This document shows, piece after piece, positions 18,193-28,285 of a stretch of 55,204 nt of DNA (its first letter is position 1; each line of letters starts with the position of its first letter). This stretch comes from an uncultured Gammaproteobacteria bacterium (GTDB taxonomy: Bacteria; Pseudomonadota; Gammaproteobacteria; CAMYKB01), in the NCBI GenBank assembly GCA_947258875.1, contig CAMYKB010000033.1, positions 1 through 55,204 of the forward strand. Direction: 5' to 3'. The notes under the pieces were generated by a model, which was not told the origin of the DNA, ran no database searches, and saw only the letters and a program-made list of their open reading frames with translations. The position numbers and the translations under genes were made by a program.

Positions 18193-18791
18193 GACAGGCT
18201 TGCCTTCAACGCCAGGCGGATAATGTCTTCACTGCTACGGCCCTTGGCATCAACTCTGTTTACCATGCGACTCGCCTCGGGTGGTTTGTAGCCCAGCGAA
18301 ATCAGGGCATGGACAGCATCCTCTACCGGATCCGCAGCTTTGTTTAAAACCTGCTCTGCAGGTTCCGCCGTTGCCAGATCGCCGGAGATCTTGTCAATAC
18401 GATCACGCATCTCGATGATCAAGCGCTCAGCCGTCTTGCGGCCCACGCCTGGCAGGCGAATCAGTGATTGCGCATCGCCTTCGCGCACACAGCGACTGAA
18501 GGACTGGGCATCCATACCCGACAAGATGGCCAGCGCCATCTTGGCGCCGACGCCGTTGACCTTAAGCAGATTGCGGAACATGGCACGTTCTGATTCGTTA
18601 GTGAAGGCATATAGAGTTTGCGCATCTTCCCTTACCAACAGATGCGTCGACAAGGTGACCGTCTCACCGACTGCAGGCAAGGCATAAAAGGTAGACATGG
18701 GCGCTTCCATCTCATAACCCACACCGTTCACCTCCAACAGCAGCCGCGGAGGCTGCTTGCTGATCAGCTCGCCACGCAAGCGACCGATCAC
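18189..18791 (-). CDS. ruvA: RuvA, Holliday junction DNA-binding subunit
   Basis: A 200-aa protein with the expected N-terminal OB fold (MIGRLRGEL), helix-hairpin-helix motifs ([29 protein letters not shown]) and a small C-terminal RuvB-binding domain ([16 protein letters not shown]). Its tetramer holds the four-way junction. It overlaps both ruvB and ruvC by 4 bases, so all three are translationally coupled. Confidence 0.98.
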   Translation of the reverse strand: MIGRLRGELISKQPPRLLLEVNGVGYEMEAPMSTFYALPAVGETVTLSTHLLVREDAQTLYAFTNESERAMFRNLLKVNGVGAKMALAILSGMDAQSFSRCVREGDAQSLIRLPGVGRKTAERLIIEMRDRIDKISGDLATAEPAEQVLNKAADPVEDAVHALISLGYKPPEASRMVNRVDAKGRSSEDIIRLALKASLS

Positions 18792-19306
18792 CTGCGTGCC
18801 CTGCCGTTCTGTAATGCCTGCACCAGTTGATTAGTTGCTGTACCGCTATGCGCATGACACAAGGCCACGGCCAGGGCATCTGCGGCATCGGCCTGCAAGT
18901 GCTCATTACCCAGGTTCAACAAGCATTGCACCATATGTTGTACTTGCGACTTGTCTGCGCCACCCCTGCCAACAATCGCCTGCTTGATAGAACGTGGACT
19001 GTATTCACTGACTATGCATTGTTGGTTAACGGCCGCACAGATTGCAGCGCCACGCGCTTGCCCCAGTTTCAGCGCAGATGCCGCATTTTTGCTGACGAAG
19101 ACCTGTTCGATTGCAAACTCACCGGGGTTGTGGCGCTCGATCAGGGCACTGACCTCGGCAAAGATAATCCCCAGTTTATCGGCAAGTGTGTCAGCCTTGA
19201 TACGGATACAACCGCAATCGATATACTGACTATGTCGCCCATCGCTGTCGATGACACCATAACCGGTGATCTGTGAACCTGGGTCAATCCCAAGAATGCG
19301 CATCAT
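18788..19306 (-). CDS. ruvC: RuvC, Holliday junction resolvase
   Basis: An RNase H-fold endonuclease of 172 aa that cuts Holliday junctions moved by RuvAB. The catalytic acidic residues are visible in LGIDPGSQITGYG (Asp), FAIEQVFVSKN (Glu) and DAADALAVALCHAH (Asp pair). It starts with ATG-ATG; the second may be the true start. yebC lies 80 bases upstream. Confidence 0.97.
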   Translation of the reverse strand: MMRILGIDPGSQITGYGVIDSDGRHSQYIDCGCIRIKADTLADKLGIIFAEVSALIERHNPGEFAIEQVFVSKNAASALKLGQARGAAICAAVNQQCIVSEYSPRSIKQAIVGRGGADKSQVQHMVQCLLNLGNEHLQADAADALAVALCHAHSGTATNQLVQALQNGRARR

Positions 19307-19386
19307 CGTGGAGAGGCCAGCGACGCGAAACTCAGGGCGTAAGTCAATAACAATAGAGATCGCTTCGCCTTCATCACGACAGTTTA

Positions 19387-20133
19387 CTATCCTGCCTGCG
19401 CATAAACCTCTTCCGAAATATCAGCATTGGAATAAACATTCTGTACGTCATCGAGGTCTTCCATCATATCCAGCATACGTAACACCTTCTCCCCATCCTC
19501 GCCACTAACTGCGATCTCGTTCTCGGCGCGCATCGTCACCTCGGCATGTTCAGGCGCCAGACCGGCCTGCGTCATTGCATCTTTCACGGTCACAAAATTT
19601 TCCTCCGTGGTCAACACCTCGATAGCGCCCTCATCATCAGTCACCACGTCATCGGCACCGGCATCCAGGCCAGCCTCCATGATGGCATCTTCATTAGCCC
19701 CGACCGGGTAGCTCAGCACCCCCAGCTTGGTGAACATATAGGCCACCGAGCCAGTGGTACCTAGATTACCGCCACTCTTACTAAAGGCATGCCTGACCTC
19801 TGCAACGGTGCGGTTACGATTATCGGTCAGGCAATCCACCATTATCGCAATGCCGCCAGGACCATAACCTTCATAACGGATTTCCTCGTAATTCACGCCT
19901 TCCAGTTCGCCGGCACCGCGTTTGATCGCGCGCTCGACAGTGTCCTTAGGCATATTCGCCGACAGACCCTTGTCGACAGCCAGACGGAGACGCGGGTTAG
20001 CATTGAGATCCGAACCACCCATACGCGATGCCACCGTGATTTCGCGGATCAAGCGGGTGAATAATTTACCGCGTTTATTATCCTGGGCCTTTTTACGGTG
20101 CTGGATATTGGCCCACTTACTATGTCCTGCCAT
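19387..20133 (-). CDS. yebC: YebC/TACO1-family protein
   Basis: A 248-aa YebC family member beginning [18 protein letters not shown], the nearly invariant family start. Members act as transcriptional regulators in some bacteria, and recent work on the family links YebC2 forms to translation of proline-rich stretches. Acidic C-terminal domains follow. The conserved neighbours ruvC, nudB and aspS fit a gammaproteobacterial YebC. Confidence 0.95.
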   Translation of the reverse strand: MAGHSKWANIQHRKKAQDNKRGKLFTRLIREITVASRMGGSDLNANPRLRLAVDKGLSANMPKDTVERAIKRGAGELEGVNYEEIRYEGYGPGGIAIMVDCLTDNRNRTVAEVRHAFSKSGGNLGTTGSVAYMFTKLGVLSYPVGANEDAIMEAGLDAGADDVVTDDEGAIEVLTTEENFVTVKDAMTQAGLAPEHAEVTMRAENEIAVSGEDGEKVLRMLDMMEDLDDVQNVYSNADISEEVYAQAG

Positions 20134-20215
20134 TGATCACTCTCGATTCTATTTCACATTATTTGATCAGTTTACCACCTCAATCACAGGCATTATATGA
20201 TCTCGGCGTCGCGCC

Positions 20216-20471
20216 AAGGAATCTCTCATTAATTCCATCCTTAGGTCCGCAAACAGCGCATCCATACGCTACTACCCATAGATGGCTGCGTTGCGCGCCA
20301 AATCGCCCACTTTCGCGTTGCGAATCTTAGCAATAGCTTATTCTTGTTTACAGGGACGCAGGTAAGGGGCGTGAGCAGGATGCGATAAGGCTTAGCTGCG
20401 ATCCGCACCTTGAATTGGGGGATTTTGCATCACAGATCATTCCGCCTAGAACTCATCAGAGGTCCCTTAAG
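20216..20471 (-). repeat. Dispersed repeat copy A, with one 48-bp module
   Basis: This fills most of the gap after yebC. Ends: AAGGAATCTCTCATTAATTCC at the left, and at the right CTCATCAGAGGTCCCTTAAGG, which reads inward as AGGGACCTCTGATGAGTTC. On the minus strand its interior closely matches the copy at 50461-50718 (GATGCAA(A/T)ATC..CCA, GCATCCTGCTCACGCCCCTT). It matches the copy at 43833 beyond the module (ATTGC(T/G)AAGATT(C/T)GCAAC). One copy of the 48-bp module lies at 20350-20397. Its outer end contains the stop codon of the hydrolase gene. Confidence 0.8.
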
Positions 20472-21093
20472 GCTCAAAATCACCCTTTTTCAGAAAGCTG
20501 CAAATGGCAGCAGCGACCTGTGTTGAAAACAGCATCCCGGAATGCCCATAGGGCACTGTTAAATGCATACTGACATCCGCAGAACGTGTTTCTGCAAGCG
20601 CCACCGTACCATCACTGGGCTGTTGCAGATTACCGAACAGCAAGCCGCCGATTCCCATACGCCGGCTACCGGCGATCATGCCCAACTGACTGTGCCCTTT
20701 CCAGCGCGGCACATCACCGAGCAGGCCCTGCTGGATGCTCTTGCCCAGCAGCGGACATAACAACATATTTCGCGACATACCCCTTGCCACTTCACTGCCC
20801 TTGATAGGGGTACCCATCATCACCACCCTGCCCGGTTTCTGCACCGGCATGAGGTCGAATAGATGCAGCACAACCAAACCACCCAGGCTGTGTGCGACCA
20901 GATGAATAACTTCTACATCAAGACGGTTCAAAAGTTCCTGCAGGCGCTGCGCATTGGCGCGTGGTGACAGCAGCAGGCTGCGATTCTGGAAATAATAACA
21001 ATCATAGCCCTGCCCTGCGATATACCGGCGCAACAACAGAAACTCCCACGCCGGCATCCAGATACCGGGAACAAAGACCACCGCTTCACGCAT
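20467..21093 (-). CDS. Alpha/beta hydrolase (esterase/lipase-like)
   Basis: A 208-aa cytosolic alpha/beta hydrolase. The nucleophile elbow is HLVAHSLGGLV, an oxyanion region appears as VFVPGIWMP, and the remaining triad is likely the Asp in SDGTVAL and the His in PYGHSGM. The ATG at 21093 overlaps the nudB stop by 8 bases and is preferred to an earlier start at 21147 inside nudB. The substrate is unknown. The last codons, ending TAA at 20467-20469, lie in the end of a repeat element, so the original C-terminus may have been altered. Confidence 0.8.
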   Translation of the reverse strand: MREAVVFVPGIWMPAWEFLLLRRYIAGQGYDCYYFQNRSLLLSPRANAQRLQELLNRLDVEVIHLVAHSLGGLVVLHLFDLMPVQKPGRVVMMGTPIKGSEVARGMSRNMLLCPLLGKSIQQGLLGDVPRWKGHSQLGMIAGSRRMGIGGLLFGNLQQPSDGTVALAETRSADVSMHLTVPYGHSGMLFSTQVAAAICSFLKKGDFEP

Positions 21094-21565
21094 ACTCGCT
21101 CTCTTGTCCCGCATCGGCAGGATCAGGAACCCATTCAAGTATGGCATCGCGGTTAGTATGCGAACTCGCCAACTGCGCAGCTTCTTGTTTGCTCAACCAG
21201 CAATAATCCTGGTGCTCGCGCCCATCAAGGAGTACGGCAGTTGGCGCAGGCAACTGCAGGCAAAACACGTGTTCACAGTTTTCGGAGGTGCCCGGCGCGT
21301 AACGATGCCGCCACATGGGATAAATCGTAAAGTAATGGGATTGATTACAATCACTCAGATCGGCGGCCTCTAAACCCGTTTCCTCCATGAGTTCACGACA
21401 CGCCGCTTGCCAGGTCGTCTCACCCCATTCCAGGCTGCCGGTAACGGATTGCCAAAAGTCAGCAGGCTGTTTACGCCGCAGCAGCAGAACCTCAGATTGT
21501 ACGGTGTGCACAATAACGAGCACCGATTCGGGGCGTTTATGCATGCTGGAGCAGGTGTTTGTCAT
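21086..21565 (-). CDS. nudB: NudB, dihydroneopterin triphosphate diphosphatase
   Basis: A Nudix hydrolase of 159 aa for the folate pathway. The Nudix box reads GSLEWGETTWQAACRELMEE followed by TGL. RPESVLVIVHT at the start and YCWLSKQEA near the end match NudB. An internal ATG at 21544 (MHKRPESV) would fit most homologues better than 21565. It sits in the conserved aspS-nudB-yebC-ruvC neighbourhood, but a plus-strand gene has been placed between it and aspS. Confidence 0.9.
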   Translation of the reverse strand: MTNTCSSMHKRPESVLVIVHTVQSEVLLLRRKQPADFWQSVTGSLEWGETTWQAACRELMEETGLEAADLSDCNQSHYFTIYPMWRHRYAPGTSENCEHVFCLQLPAPTAVLLDGREHQDYCWLSKQEAAQLASSHTNRDAILEWVPDPADAGQESEYA

Positions 21566-21664
21566 GGCTGGTCAGTCTGCCTCATGGGTAAGACTGTGAT
21601 CAACCATAATAATAATTAAATTCAATGCTTCCCAAACGGACGTGAAGAGGCGAGAATTTACCCC

Positions 21665-22882
21665 ATGAAACGACAAAAACGCCATTCTATCGGGTTAGTT
21701 CCCGGTTTTTTACTGTTGCTGCTCGCCACTCAGCTTATAAGCTGCGTCACTCAAGAAACCAGGCAGGGGCCAACACCCTTGAGTGAGGCCGAAATCAACA
21801 TCCAGCTGGCCCTACGACATCTGCGCGACGATGAGGTAGAACAAGCGCTGGCGCGGGTCAATCAGGCTCTCAAGCAGGAGCCTGAGCTGGTGAGCGCTAA
21901 CAGTCTAGCCGGGCTGTTATATGAAAAAATTGATCGCCCGGATGTGGCCGCCAGTTTCTTCCAGAAGGCCATCATGCTGGCTCCACATGATGCGGCGGTG
22001 CGTAACAACTACGGCAAATTGCTGTGCAACCTGGGGCGTCTGCAAGAGGCTGACGCCGAATTCATGCAGGCAGCCCGCAGCCCCGGCAACCGCTCGCCAG
22101 AAATTGCCTACACTAATGCGGGCCTGTGTGCGCTACGTGCACCTGATCCTGGGCGTGCCGAAACTAACTTTATCGCTGCATTACAAGCCAATGCGAACAT
22201 GCCCGTCGCCCGTTATCAACTCGCGCACAGCTATCAACAACAAGGACGGCACATTCAAGCTCAGAACGAACTGCGGCAGTATCTTGCAATTGCCGAGCAC
22301 ACCGCACAGACGCTCTGGCTGGCCATCATTATCGAACGTGGCCTTGGTAATAACGATGCGGTCGAACTGTACAGTCAGCAACTGAAGCTTCAGTTTCCCG
22401 ACTCTGATGAATACCTATTATTGATGCAAACAGAAGCACAGCCGGTGTATGCCCACAGCGCACCGCCAGCAAACAACGACCTGAGGGCAGCTAGCACAAG
22501 CAACATCACAGCCAGTGCCACTGCGCTAATTGACCAACAATCCATCCGTAAGAAACCAAACAAACCCCTACAAAAAAAGGCATGGCTACTGGCACAAGAC
22601 CCACGGCATTACACCGTTCAATTGATGTCTGGAAGTAATGAAAGCGCAATAAAGCGTTTTTACGAGCAAAATCAGTTACCTCAACAGATCGCCTACTATG
22701 CGATCAAGAATAAAGATTCGCTTTGGTACACCATGCTGTATGGAAGTTTTTCGGGATTCAGCAAGGCACGTGAGGCAATCAATCAATTACCAGTGAACTT
22801 ACGCAACAAACAGCCCTGGGTTCGTAGCTTCGACAGTATCCAGAAAGAAATTCGCGCCAATCAATCGGCGGTCGCCGAATAA
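21665..22882 (+). CDS. PilW/PilF-like TPR lipoprotein with a C-terminal SPOR domain
   Basis: A 405-aa lipoprotein with the lipobox TQLISC (Cys about 27). Residues 45-255 are TPR repeats resembling PilW/PilF, the pilotin that brings the PilQ secretin to the outer membrane (AEINIQLALRHLRDDEVEQA, NNYGKLLCNLGRLQEADAEF, ARYQLAHSYQQQGR). After a low-complexity linker comes a SPOR-like domain (HYTVQLMSGSNESAIKRFYE, WYTMLYGSF, LRNKQPWVRSF), which normally binds septal denuded peptidoglycan. PilF proteins are usually about 250 aa without SPOR, so this is a fusion. Its stop is five bases from the aspS stop, tail to tail. Confidence 0.8.
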   Translation: MKRQKRHSIGLVPGFLLLLLATQLISCVTQETRQGPTPLSEAEINIQLALRHLRDDEVEQALARVNQALKQEPELVSANSLAGLLYEKIDRPDVAASFFQKAIMLAPHDAAVRNNYGKLLCNLGRLQEADAEFMQAARSPGNRSPEIAYTNAGLCALRAPDPGRAETNFIAALQANANMPVARYQLAHSYQQQGRHIQAQNELRQYLAIAEHTAQTLWLAIIIERGLGNNDAVELYSQQLKLQFPDSDEYLLLMQTEAQPVYAHSAPPANNDLRAASTSNITASATALIDQQSIRKKPNKPLQKKAWLLAQDPRHYTVQLMSGSNESAIKRFYEQNQLPQQIAYYAIKNKDSLWYTMLYGSFSGFSKAREAINQLPVNLRNKQPWVRSFDSIQKEIRANQSAVAE

Positions 22883-22887
22883 TCTAC

Positions 22888-24666
22888 TTATGCGTCTTTT
22901 TCCTTGCGCCGTATACGCAGATTCAGTTCCTTTAGTTGCGTCTCACTGACATCTGAAGGCGCATTAGTCAGTAGGCAATTGGCCGTCTGGGTCTTAGGAA
23001 ACGCCATCACATCACGGATCGATTGTGAGCCCGTCAACAACATCACCAGCCGATCGAGACCAAAGGCAATACCACCGTGCGGCGGGCAGCCAAATTCTAG
23101 CGCCCTAAGCAGAAAACCAAATTTATCTTCGGCTTCTTCATCGCTGATACCCAACAACTTAAACACCCGTGTCTGCACATCAGAACGGAAAATACGCATC
23201 GAGCCACCTCCGACTTCGGTACCGTTGAGTACCATGTCATAGGCGCGCGAATGACACATACCGGGATCGGTCTCCAGCTTGTCCAGATGCTCCTCACTGG
23301 GTGAGGTGAAGGGGTGGTGCAGCGATATCCAGCGGTTTGACTTGTCATCCCACTCAAACATCGGAAAGTCCACTACCCATAATGGTCGCCAGCCGTGCTC
23401 CACTAGGCCACGATCATGACCCAGCTTGACGCGCAGCGCGCCCAGGGATTCGTTGACGATGGATGTCTTGTCAGCGCCGAAGAACACCAGGTCACCATCT
23501 TCGGCCGCGGTGCGTTGCATAATGGTATCCACCACATCGTCGGGCAAGAACTTGAGGATCGGTGATTGCAGGCCTTCGCGGCCCTTCGCGAGTTCATTAA
23601 CCTTGATATAGGCCAACCCTCGGGCGCCATAGATGCTGACGAATTTGGTGTAATCATCTATTTCCTTACGTGTGAGTTCACCACCTTGTGGCAGCCGCAA
23701 GGCTGCGACACGGCCATTGGGGTCATTGGCCGGGCCGGCAAACACCTTGAATTCCACACCCGCCATCACGTCACCGACATCGACCAATTCCAGCGGTATC
23801 CGTAAATCGGGTTTATCAGAACCAAAGCGCAACATGGCTTCAGCGTAGCTCATGCGTGGGAACGGTTCCGGCAGCGCCTCACCCAGTACCTTGGCAACCA
23901 CTTCACGGATCATGTCTTCCATCAACCACATCAACTGGTCCTCGTCCATGAACGAGGTCTCGATATCCAGCTGAGTGAATTCTGGTTGACGGTCAGCGCG
24001 CAAATCCTCGTCACGAAAACAGCGCACCACCTGATAGTAACGATCCATACCCGACATCATAAGTAACTGTTTGAACAGCTGCGGTGACTGCGGCAATGCA
24101 AAAAATTCACCGTGATGAACTCGGCTTGGAACCAGATAGTCGCGCGCACCTTCGGGGGTAGCACGAGTCAACATCGGCGTTTCGATATCCATAAAGCCGT
24201 TGTCATCCAGGTAATTGCGCAGCACCCGGGTTATCTCCGAGCGAATAAGCAGACGCTGTTGCATCTCCGGTTTGCGCAGATCGATATAGCGGTAGCGCAG
24301 GCGGATCTCTTCGTTGACATCGTCATCGTCAAGCTGGAAAGGCGGCGTTTCGGCCCTGTTAAGAACCTCCAACTCCAGCCCCAGAACTTCGATCTTGCCA
24401 GTCGGCAGATCCGGATTCACTGTACCTTCGGGGCGGGGGCGCACCTTGCCCTTCACACGTAACACATACTCATTACGTACCTGCTCGGCGACCGCGAATA
24501 CCTCTGGGCGATCCGGGTCGAACACTACCTGCACCAGTCCTTCGCGGTCACGCAGATCGATAAAGATCACCCCGCCGTGATCGCGGCGGCGATTCACCCA
24601 GCCGCTCAGTTCGACTTCCTGATCCAAAAGGGTCTCGTCTACAGCCCCGCAATAATGACTACGCAT
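22888..24666 (-). CDS. aspS: AspS, aspartyl-tRNA synthetase
   Basis: A class II synthetase of 592 aa, the bacterial length with the GAD insertion domain. An N-terminal OB fold binds the anticodon ([20 protein letters not shown]). Motif 2 is [18 protein letters not shown] and motif 3 is [13 protein letters not shown]. Both discriminating and non-discriminating forms exist; I cannot decide between them by eye. It lies downstream of the DUF502 gene on the same strand. Confidence 0.97.
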   Translation of the reverse strand: MRSHYCGAVDETLLDQEVELSGWVNRRRDHGGVIFIDLRDREGLVQVVFDPDRPEVFAVAEQVRNEYVLRVKGKVRPRPEGTVNPDLPTGKIEVLGLELEVLNRAETPPFQLDDDDVNEEIRLRYRYIDLRKPEMQQRLLIRSEITRVLRNYLDDNGFMDIETPMLTRATPEGARDYLVPSRVHHGEFFALPQSPQLFKQLLMMSGMDRYYQVVRCFRDEDLRADRQPEFTQLDIETSFMDEDQLMWLMEDMIREVVAKVLGEALPEPFPRMSYAEAMLRFGSDKPDLRIPLELVDVGDVMAGVEFKVFAGPANDPNGRVAALRLPQGGELTRKEIDDYTKFVSIYGARGLAYIKVNELAKGREGLQSPILKFLPDDVVDTIMQRTAAEDGDLVFFGADKTSIVNESLGALRVKLGHDRGLVEHGWRPLWVVDFPMFEWDDKSNRWISLHHPFTSPSEEHLDKLETDPGMCHSRAYDMVLNGTEVGGGSMRIFRSDVQTRVFKLLGISDEEAEDKFGFLLRALEFGCPPHGGIAFGLDRLVMLLTGSQSIRDVMAFPKTQTANCLLTNAPSDVSETQLKELNLRIRRKEKDA

Positions 24667-24772
24667 GGTCTTGTCCTGATCACTCGATTTATAAAATATG
24701 GGTTTTGCCCAACTTCCAGCTTTAATAGGCTATTTTCAGTGAATTAGCGCAGCTACGGCAAAGGCGGGAATC

Positions 24773-25402
24773 TTACGGGTTGGGGTCAATAGGCGCAACA
24801 TCATTGCCGTTGCCGCTGCCGGGTGACACCACCCCCAGCGACATAATCATCTTTAGCCCCTCCTCGACATCCATATCCAGTTCTATGGTGTCGTCTTTGG
24901 GGACCACCATGATAAACCCGGAAGTGGGATTGGGTGTGGTAGGCACAAATACCGTAACCACCTCGCGACTGGTTTTATCCTGTAACTCCTGAGGACTGGT
25001 AGCGGTCTGGAAACACAGGGTCCAGATACCCGTGCGCGGGTACTGGATCAACAATACCTTGCGGAAAGACTCGCTGCCAGTCGATAGCAGGCCGTGTAAC
25101 ACCTGTTTCACTGCGGAATAGATACTCCTAACCAGCGGGATTCTTGCCAGCAAGGACTCCCAGGCGCCGACCAGTTGCCGGCCCAGAATATTGGCGGCCA
25201 GGATCCCGGTAACAAACAGCACGATGAGTGAGAGCAGCAGGCCCAGGCCAGGAATATGGAAGCCCAACAAGGCGTCCGGGCGCCAGGCAGGCGGCAACAA
25301 TAGCAAGCTGCGATCCATCAAATCGACCAACAGTTTGATGACAAACACCGTTATTCCCAGAGGTACCCACACCAACAACCCCGCGATCAGATAACGGCGC
25401 AT
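24773..25402 (-). CDS. DUF502 family membrane protein
   Basis: A 209-aa inner-membrane protein with two strong helices (YLIAGLLVWVPLGITVFVI and GLGLLLSLIVLFVTGILAA). The conserved DUF502 features RIPLVRSIYSAVKQV and FVPTTPNPTSGFIMVVPKDD follow. The function is unknown. It stands between fmdB and aspS, an arrangement common in Gammaproteobacteria. Confidence 0.88.
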   Translation of the reverse strand: MRRYLIAGLLVWVPLGITVFVIKLLVDLMDRSLLLLPPAWRPDALLGFHIPGLGLLLSLIVLFVTGILAANILGRQLVGAWESLLARIPLVRSIYSAVKQVLHGLLSTGSESFRKVLLIQYPRTGIWTLCFQTATSPQELQDKTSREVVTVFVPTTPNPTSGFIMVVPKDDTIELDMDVEEGLKMIMSLGVVSPGSGNGNDVAPIDPNP

Positions 25403-25440
25403 TTCAAATCCCGCCCATAGGACTGTGCCCTAATCGGTGA

Positions 25441-25743
25441 CTAGCTGGCACTGGAGGATTTCTTAGCGGAACTTGGTGATGAGTTCGTTGGCGAGGCAGT
25501 CTTGTCCTGGCTGGAGGAAGGGGCACCCGCGTCTTTCTCGGCCAGATTGCGCTTCTTACCACCGCTTTTAAAGTCGGTTTCATACCAACCCTTACCACTA
25601 AGTCTAAAGCCCGCCGCCGAGATCAGCTTCCTGAGCTCGGGCTTTTCGCAGGCAGGACAATCCCTTAGCGGCATATCACTCATCTTCTGTATGACCTCAT
25701 GAACAGAGCCACAGGCATCACATTCATATTCGTAGATGGGCAT
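25441..25743 (-). CDS. FmdB-family zinc ribbon protein
   Basis: A 100-aa protein starting MPIYEYECDACGSVHEV. The zinc ribbon is CDACG and CPACE. AGGAG precedes ATG 25743; the frame continues upstream to 25806 but without family similarity. The C-terminal half is a Ser/Lys-rich, probably disordered tail. It was named for similarity to a putative formamidase regulator; the real role is unknown. The fmdB-DUF502-aspS order is conserved. Confidence 0.88.
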   Translation of the reverse strand: MPIYEYECDACGSVHEVIQKMSDMPLRDCPACEKPELRKLISAAGFRLSGKGWYETDFKSGGKKRNLAEKDAGAPSSSQDKTASPTNSSPSSAKKSSSAS

Positions 25744-25832
25744 CAACTCAACTCCTAAACTTGGCCAAGACGTCGGATTATATTGGGGCAATACGCTGTA
25801 TACCAACCCCGACAGGGCACTACACCATAAAA

Positions 25833-25855
25833 AAAGCGGCCCACAGGGCCGCTTT
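25833..25855 (-). terminator. Terminator after the DUF5666/DUF6502 cluster
   Basis: AGCGGCCC (25835-25842) pairs with GGGCCGCT (25846-25853) around loop ACA. On the minus strand it is followed by a run of Ts. It lies about 30 bases past the stop of the last cluster gene. Confidence 0.85.
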
Positions 25856-25882
25856 CCTTCCCCCTCACACCTTTCGGTGCGC

Positions 25883-27346
25883 TTAATCTTCGAGCTCGAG
25901 CTGGTCTAGCGGGGCGGCTACGTCGACGAACGCATTCCAGCGGGCCTCAACCACGGTCTGATTATCCACCAGGGCAGCAAAGAAATCGTTCTGGTTGATA
26001 GTCGCATCACCGAAGCCCTCATAGTTGGTATTGCTATCCGCTGTGAGCGCGACATCCAGAATAGTGAGCGTTAGGGTACTGCCCGACAAATTGATATTGC
26101 TGACAGGTCCCCGCAACTCAACCCGGCCTGATATATCCTCACGACGGACCTCGGTGGCTATGAAGTCTGGGCCATCAATGAACCCATTCACTTGAAGCTC
26201 ATCTCCATCCGCAATATCAGCGAACGTGAATGGATCGATATCAGCGCTGCTGTTGTCCTCCAGTTCCGCATCCAGTGCGAACTTAACCGGGATGCCCAAC
26301 AGGGTCAGCGTACGATCAGTCGCATTAATGCTGCCTGGATCGACAGTGGCCTGGATGCGGAATTCGTTGTCCTCAAATTCGATCTCGTCGGCAACCAGCA
26401 CATCATTGACAAATACACCCTCGACTTCGAGCCGCGCGCCCTCTGCAATATTAGCCACCGAGCCGCCTTCAAACTGGGTCGAATTGGTAATAGACACAGG
26501 CACGTTATCAATTTCGAAACCGCCCGGCAATCCGGCATCAGAGGTCACGATACCTTCAATTTCCACTTCATCGTCTTCAACGGCATCGAGCCCTGCCTCG
26601 GCCTCAACCTTTGATGCCAAAAGAGTCTGGGTTGTAGGATTGTAATCCGCCTTCAGGCCCTTGACCTCAACCAACAGGTCATCGGTTGGCACACCACCAG
26701 GCAAGTTATCCAGTGTCGCCACACTATAATCCACCGTCAAACCATCTATTGTGAACTCGGTACCGCCGGAATTGCGCACCACCCCAACGACCTTGTAGTC
26801 GTCAACTTGTGTAGGATCCTTTATCTCAATGTAGGTCGCCACGATATGGTCGTTGTTGTCACGCAATCCACTGACCTCCAGCACATCGCCAACCTGAACC
26901 GTACTCATATCAAACGCAACGCTGTTATTGGATCCGGGAGACGTCCCATCGTCTAGCACGGTCATGCCATTCACTTGCACCATTTGCCCCATCACGACCA
27001 GCTCGCCGGTGGTTGCATTAAATTCAACATCAACCGGCCCTTTAACCGTTTCGTCGTATTCGACCGTATCGGCAGTCAGGCTATCGGAATCACCCGCGAT
27101 ACGCACCACCTGGCCCACCTTCAAATCGGTTTGTGCCGCAGTTTGACCATCAATGGTAAACGTTGCAGCATTTGTATCGAATCGAGTGCCGTTTAGTATG
27201 ACGCTACCAAAACCTGTAATTGGGCCATCGCTGACGATGCCGCTGCCACTGATATCCGCCAACGGACCACTACTACCGCCGCAGGAGGCAAGTATCATCA
27301 CCACCATAAAAGCATAAACACTATTCAAAAACCGGTTCATTATCAT
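25883..27346 (-). CDS. DUF5666-like repeat lipoprotein (first paralogue)
   Basis: A 487-aa exported protein with the lipobox MILASC. The mature part is acidic and all-beta in appearance, with six tandem units of about 65-75 residues. Unit starts are at GPITGFGSVILNG, GPVDVEFNATTG, VVGVVRNSGG, VEIEGIVTSD, RIQATVDPGS and VELRGPVSNI. Each unit ends in a phrase of the type V.G...VEV.G......A..IE. It is very similar in plan to the protein at 28286-29764. The start overlaps the DUF6502 stop by 4 bases. The function is unknown; a surface or periplasmic adhesive or binding role is only a guess. Confidence 0.8.
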   Translation of the reverse strand: MIMNRFLNSVYAFMVVMILASCGGSSGPLADISGSGIVSDGPITGFGSVILNGTRFDTNAATFTIDGQTAAQTDLKVGQVVRIAGDSDSLTADTVEYDETVKGPVDVEFNATTGELVVMGQMVQVNGMTVLDDGTSPGSNNSVAFDMSTVQVGDVLEVSGLRDNNDHIVATYIEIKDPTQVDDYKVVGVVRNSGGTEFTIDGLTVDYSVATLDNLPGGVPTDDLLVEVKGLKADYNPTTQTLLASKVEAEAGLDAVEDDEVEIEGIVTSDAGLPGGFEIDNVPVSITNSTQFEGGSVANIAEGARLEVEGVFVNDVLVADEIEFEDNEFRIQATVDPGSINATDRTLTLLGIPVKFALDAELEDNSSADIDPFTFADIADGDELQVNGFIDGPDFIATEVRREDISGRVELRGPVSNINLSGSTLTLTILDVALTADSNTNYEGFGDATINQNDFFAALVDNQTVVEARWNAFVDVAAPLDQLELED

Positions 27347-28194
27347 TTCTCCGTCTGGCTGCCGTCCGCTGCGTCACTCCCGGCGGGTTCGACAAACTCT
27401 TCAAATTCATAAATACCGACACCCAGTCTTGCTCTGGATACCCCTTGCAAATTCTCTTCACTGCCCCGATCACGTTCGGCCAGCCATTGATCGATTTCTT
27501 CGAGTGTGCGCTGGCCAAGTTTTGCACTCAACTGACGGAACTCACCGATGTACTCCACCGGCACATTGCGGAACTGGGCGCTACGCTGGAAGCGCTTCTC
27601 ATCGGCAGCGCAATTCATATTGTGTCCGATGGTATCAATCAGATCGGCAGTATGAGCACCAAGGAATTGCACAACTTCTGACCCGCCAGTACTGGGAATA
27701 TAACCATGGGCCATCAATTTGAGCCGGCTGTCTTCAGCAAGTTCAATTGCACCAACGCGTTGTAATTCATCTGCAACAGCGCGTGGCGGCATATCACCGC
27801 TGTACTTTTTGACAAGCTCAGAAAAACTTCCTTTGCCTTCAAATGGCAGCGGCATCGGGTCGCCGACATCATTATGGTAGGCCGGATCACGGAACCATGC
27901 CGTGGCGATACGTGCGGCGCGGTTATGCCGCTCGTCCAAACCGGTCGATTCCAGCGGCGGCAAACTTTTAACCCTCGAAACTTCCTTGCGATTCAAACCT
28001 GTCAACACAGATACCCGCGAAACTGACTGCTTGCGTCCATCAACGTGGAACTCATTGTCTGCCACATCAACATAAACACGTTTTAGTATTTCGGCAAAAG
28101 CGCCATAGGACATGCCATGTTGCAACATGATTTTCACCAACGGCCTTAGCAGCCGTGCAATTGCCTCAGTAATGACTTTTGAATGAACCTGCAT
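27343..28194 (-). CDS. DUF6502-like protein with helix-turn-helix-like N-terminus
   Basis: A 283-aa protein without signal peptide. Residues 10-75 look like a winged helix: LLRPLVKIMLQHGMSYGAFAE, then SVSRVSVLTGLNRKEVSRV, which reads as a recognition helix. The middle and C-terminal parts are helical (FSELVKKYSGDMPPRAVADE, RTLEEIDQWLAERDR), with an acidic tail. It resembles the DUF6502 family from memory. A regulatory role is inferred from the N-terminus and from its place between two DUF5666 genes. AAGGA precedes ATG 28194. Confidence 0.75.
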   Translation of the reverse strand: MQVHSKVITEAIARLLRPLVKIMLQHGMSYGAFAEILKRVYVDVADNEFHVDGRKQSVSRVSVLTGLNRKEVSRVKSLPPLESTGLDERHNRAARIATAWFRDPAYHNDVGDPMPLPFEGKGSFSELVKKYSGDMPPRAVADELQRVGAIELAEDSRLKLMAHGYIPSTGGSEVVQFLGAHTADLIDTIGHNMNCAADEKRFQRSAQFRNVPVEYIGEFRQLSAKLGQRTLEEIDQWLAERDRGSEENLQGVSRARLGVGIYEFEEFVEPAGSDAADGSQTEK

Positions 28195-28219
28195 ATCAAC
28201 ACAATCCTTTGATCTACAT

Positions 28220-28250
28220 CCCGGAGGACATTATACGTCTGCCCTCCGGG
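28220..28250 (-). other. Intergenic hairpin between the second DUF5666 gene and the DUF6502 gene
   Basis: CCCGGAGG (28220-28227) and CCTCCGGG (28243-28250) are exact complements around a 15-base loop. No T run follows on the minus strand, so it looks more like an mRNA processing or attenuation hairpin than a terminator. The loop includes a TATAAT-like string. Confidence 0.45.
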
Positions 28251-28285
28251 AATATCCTGTCATTAACAACAATCAGATCAGCACA

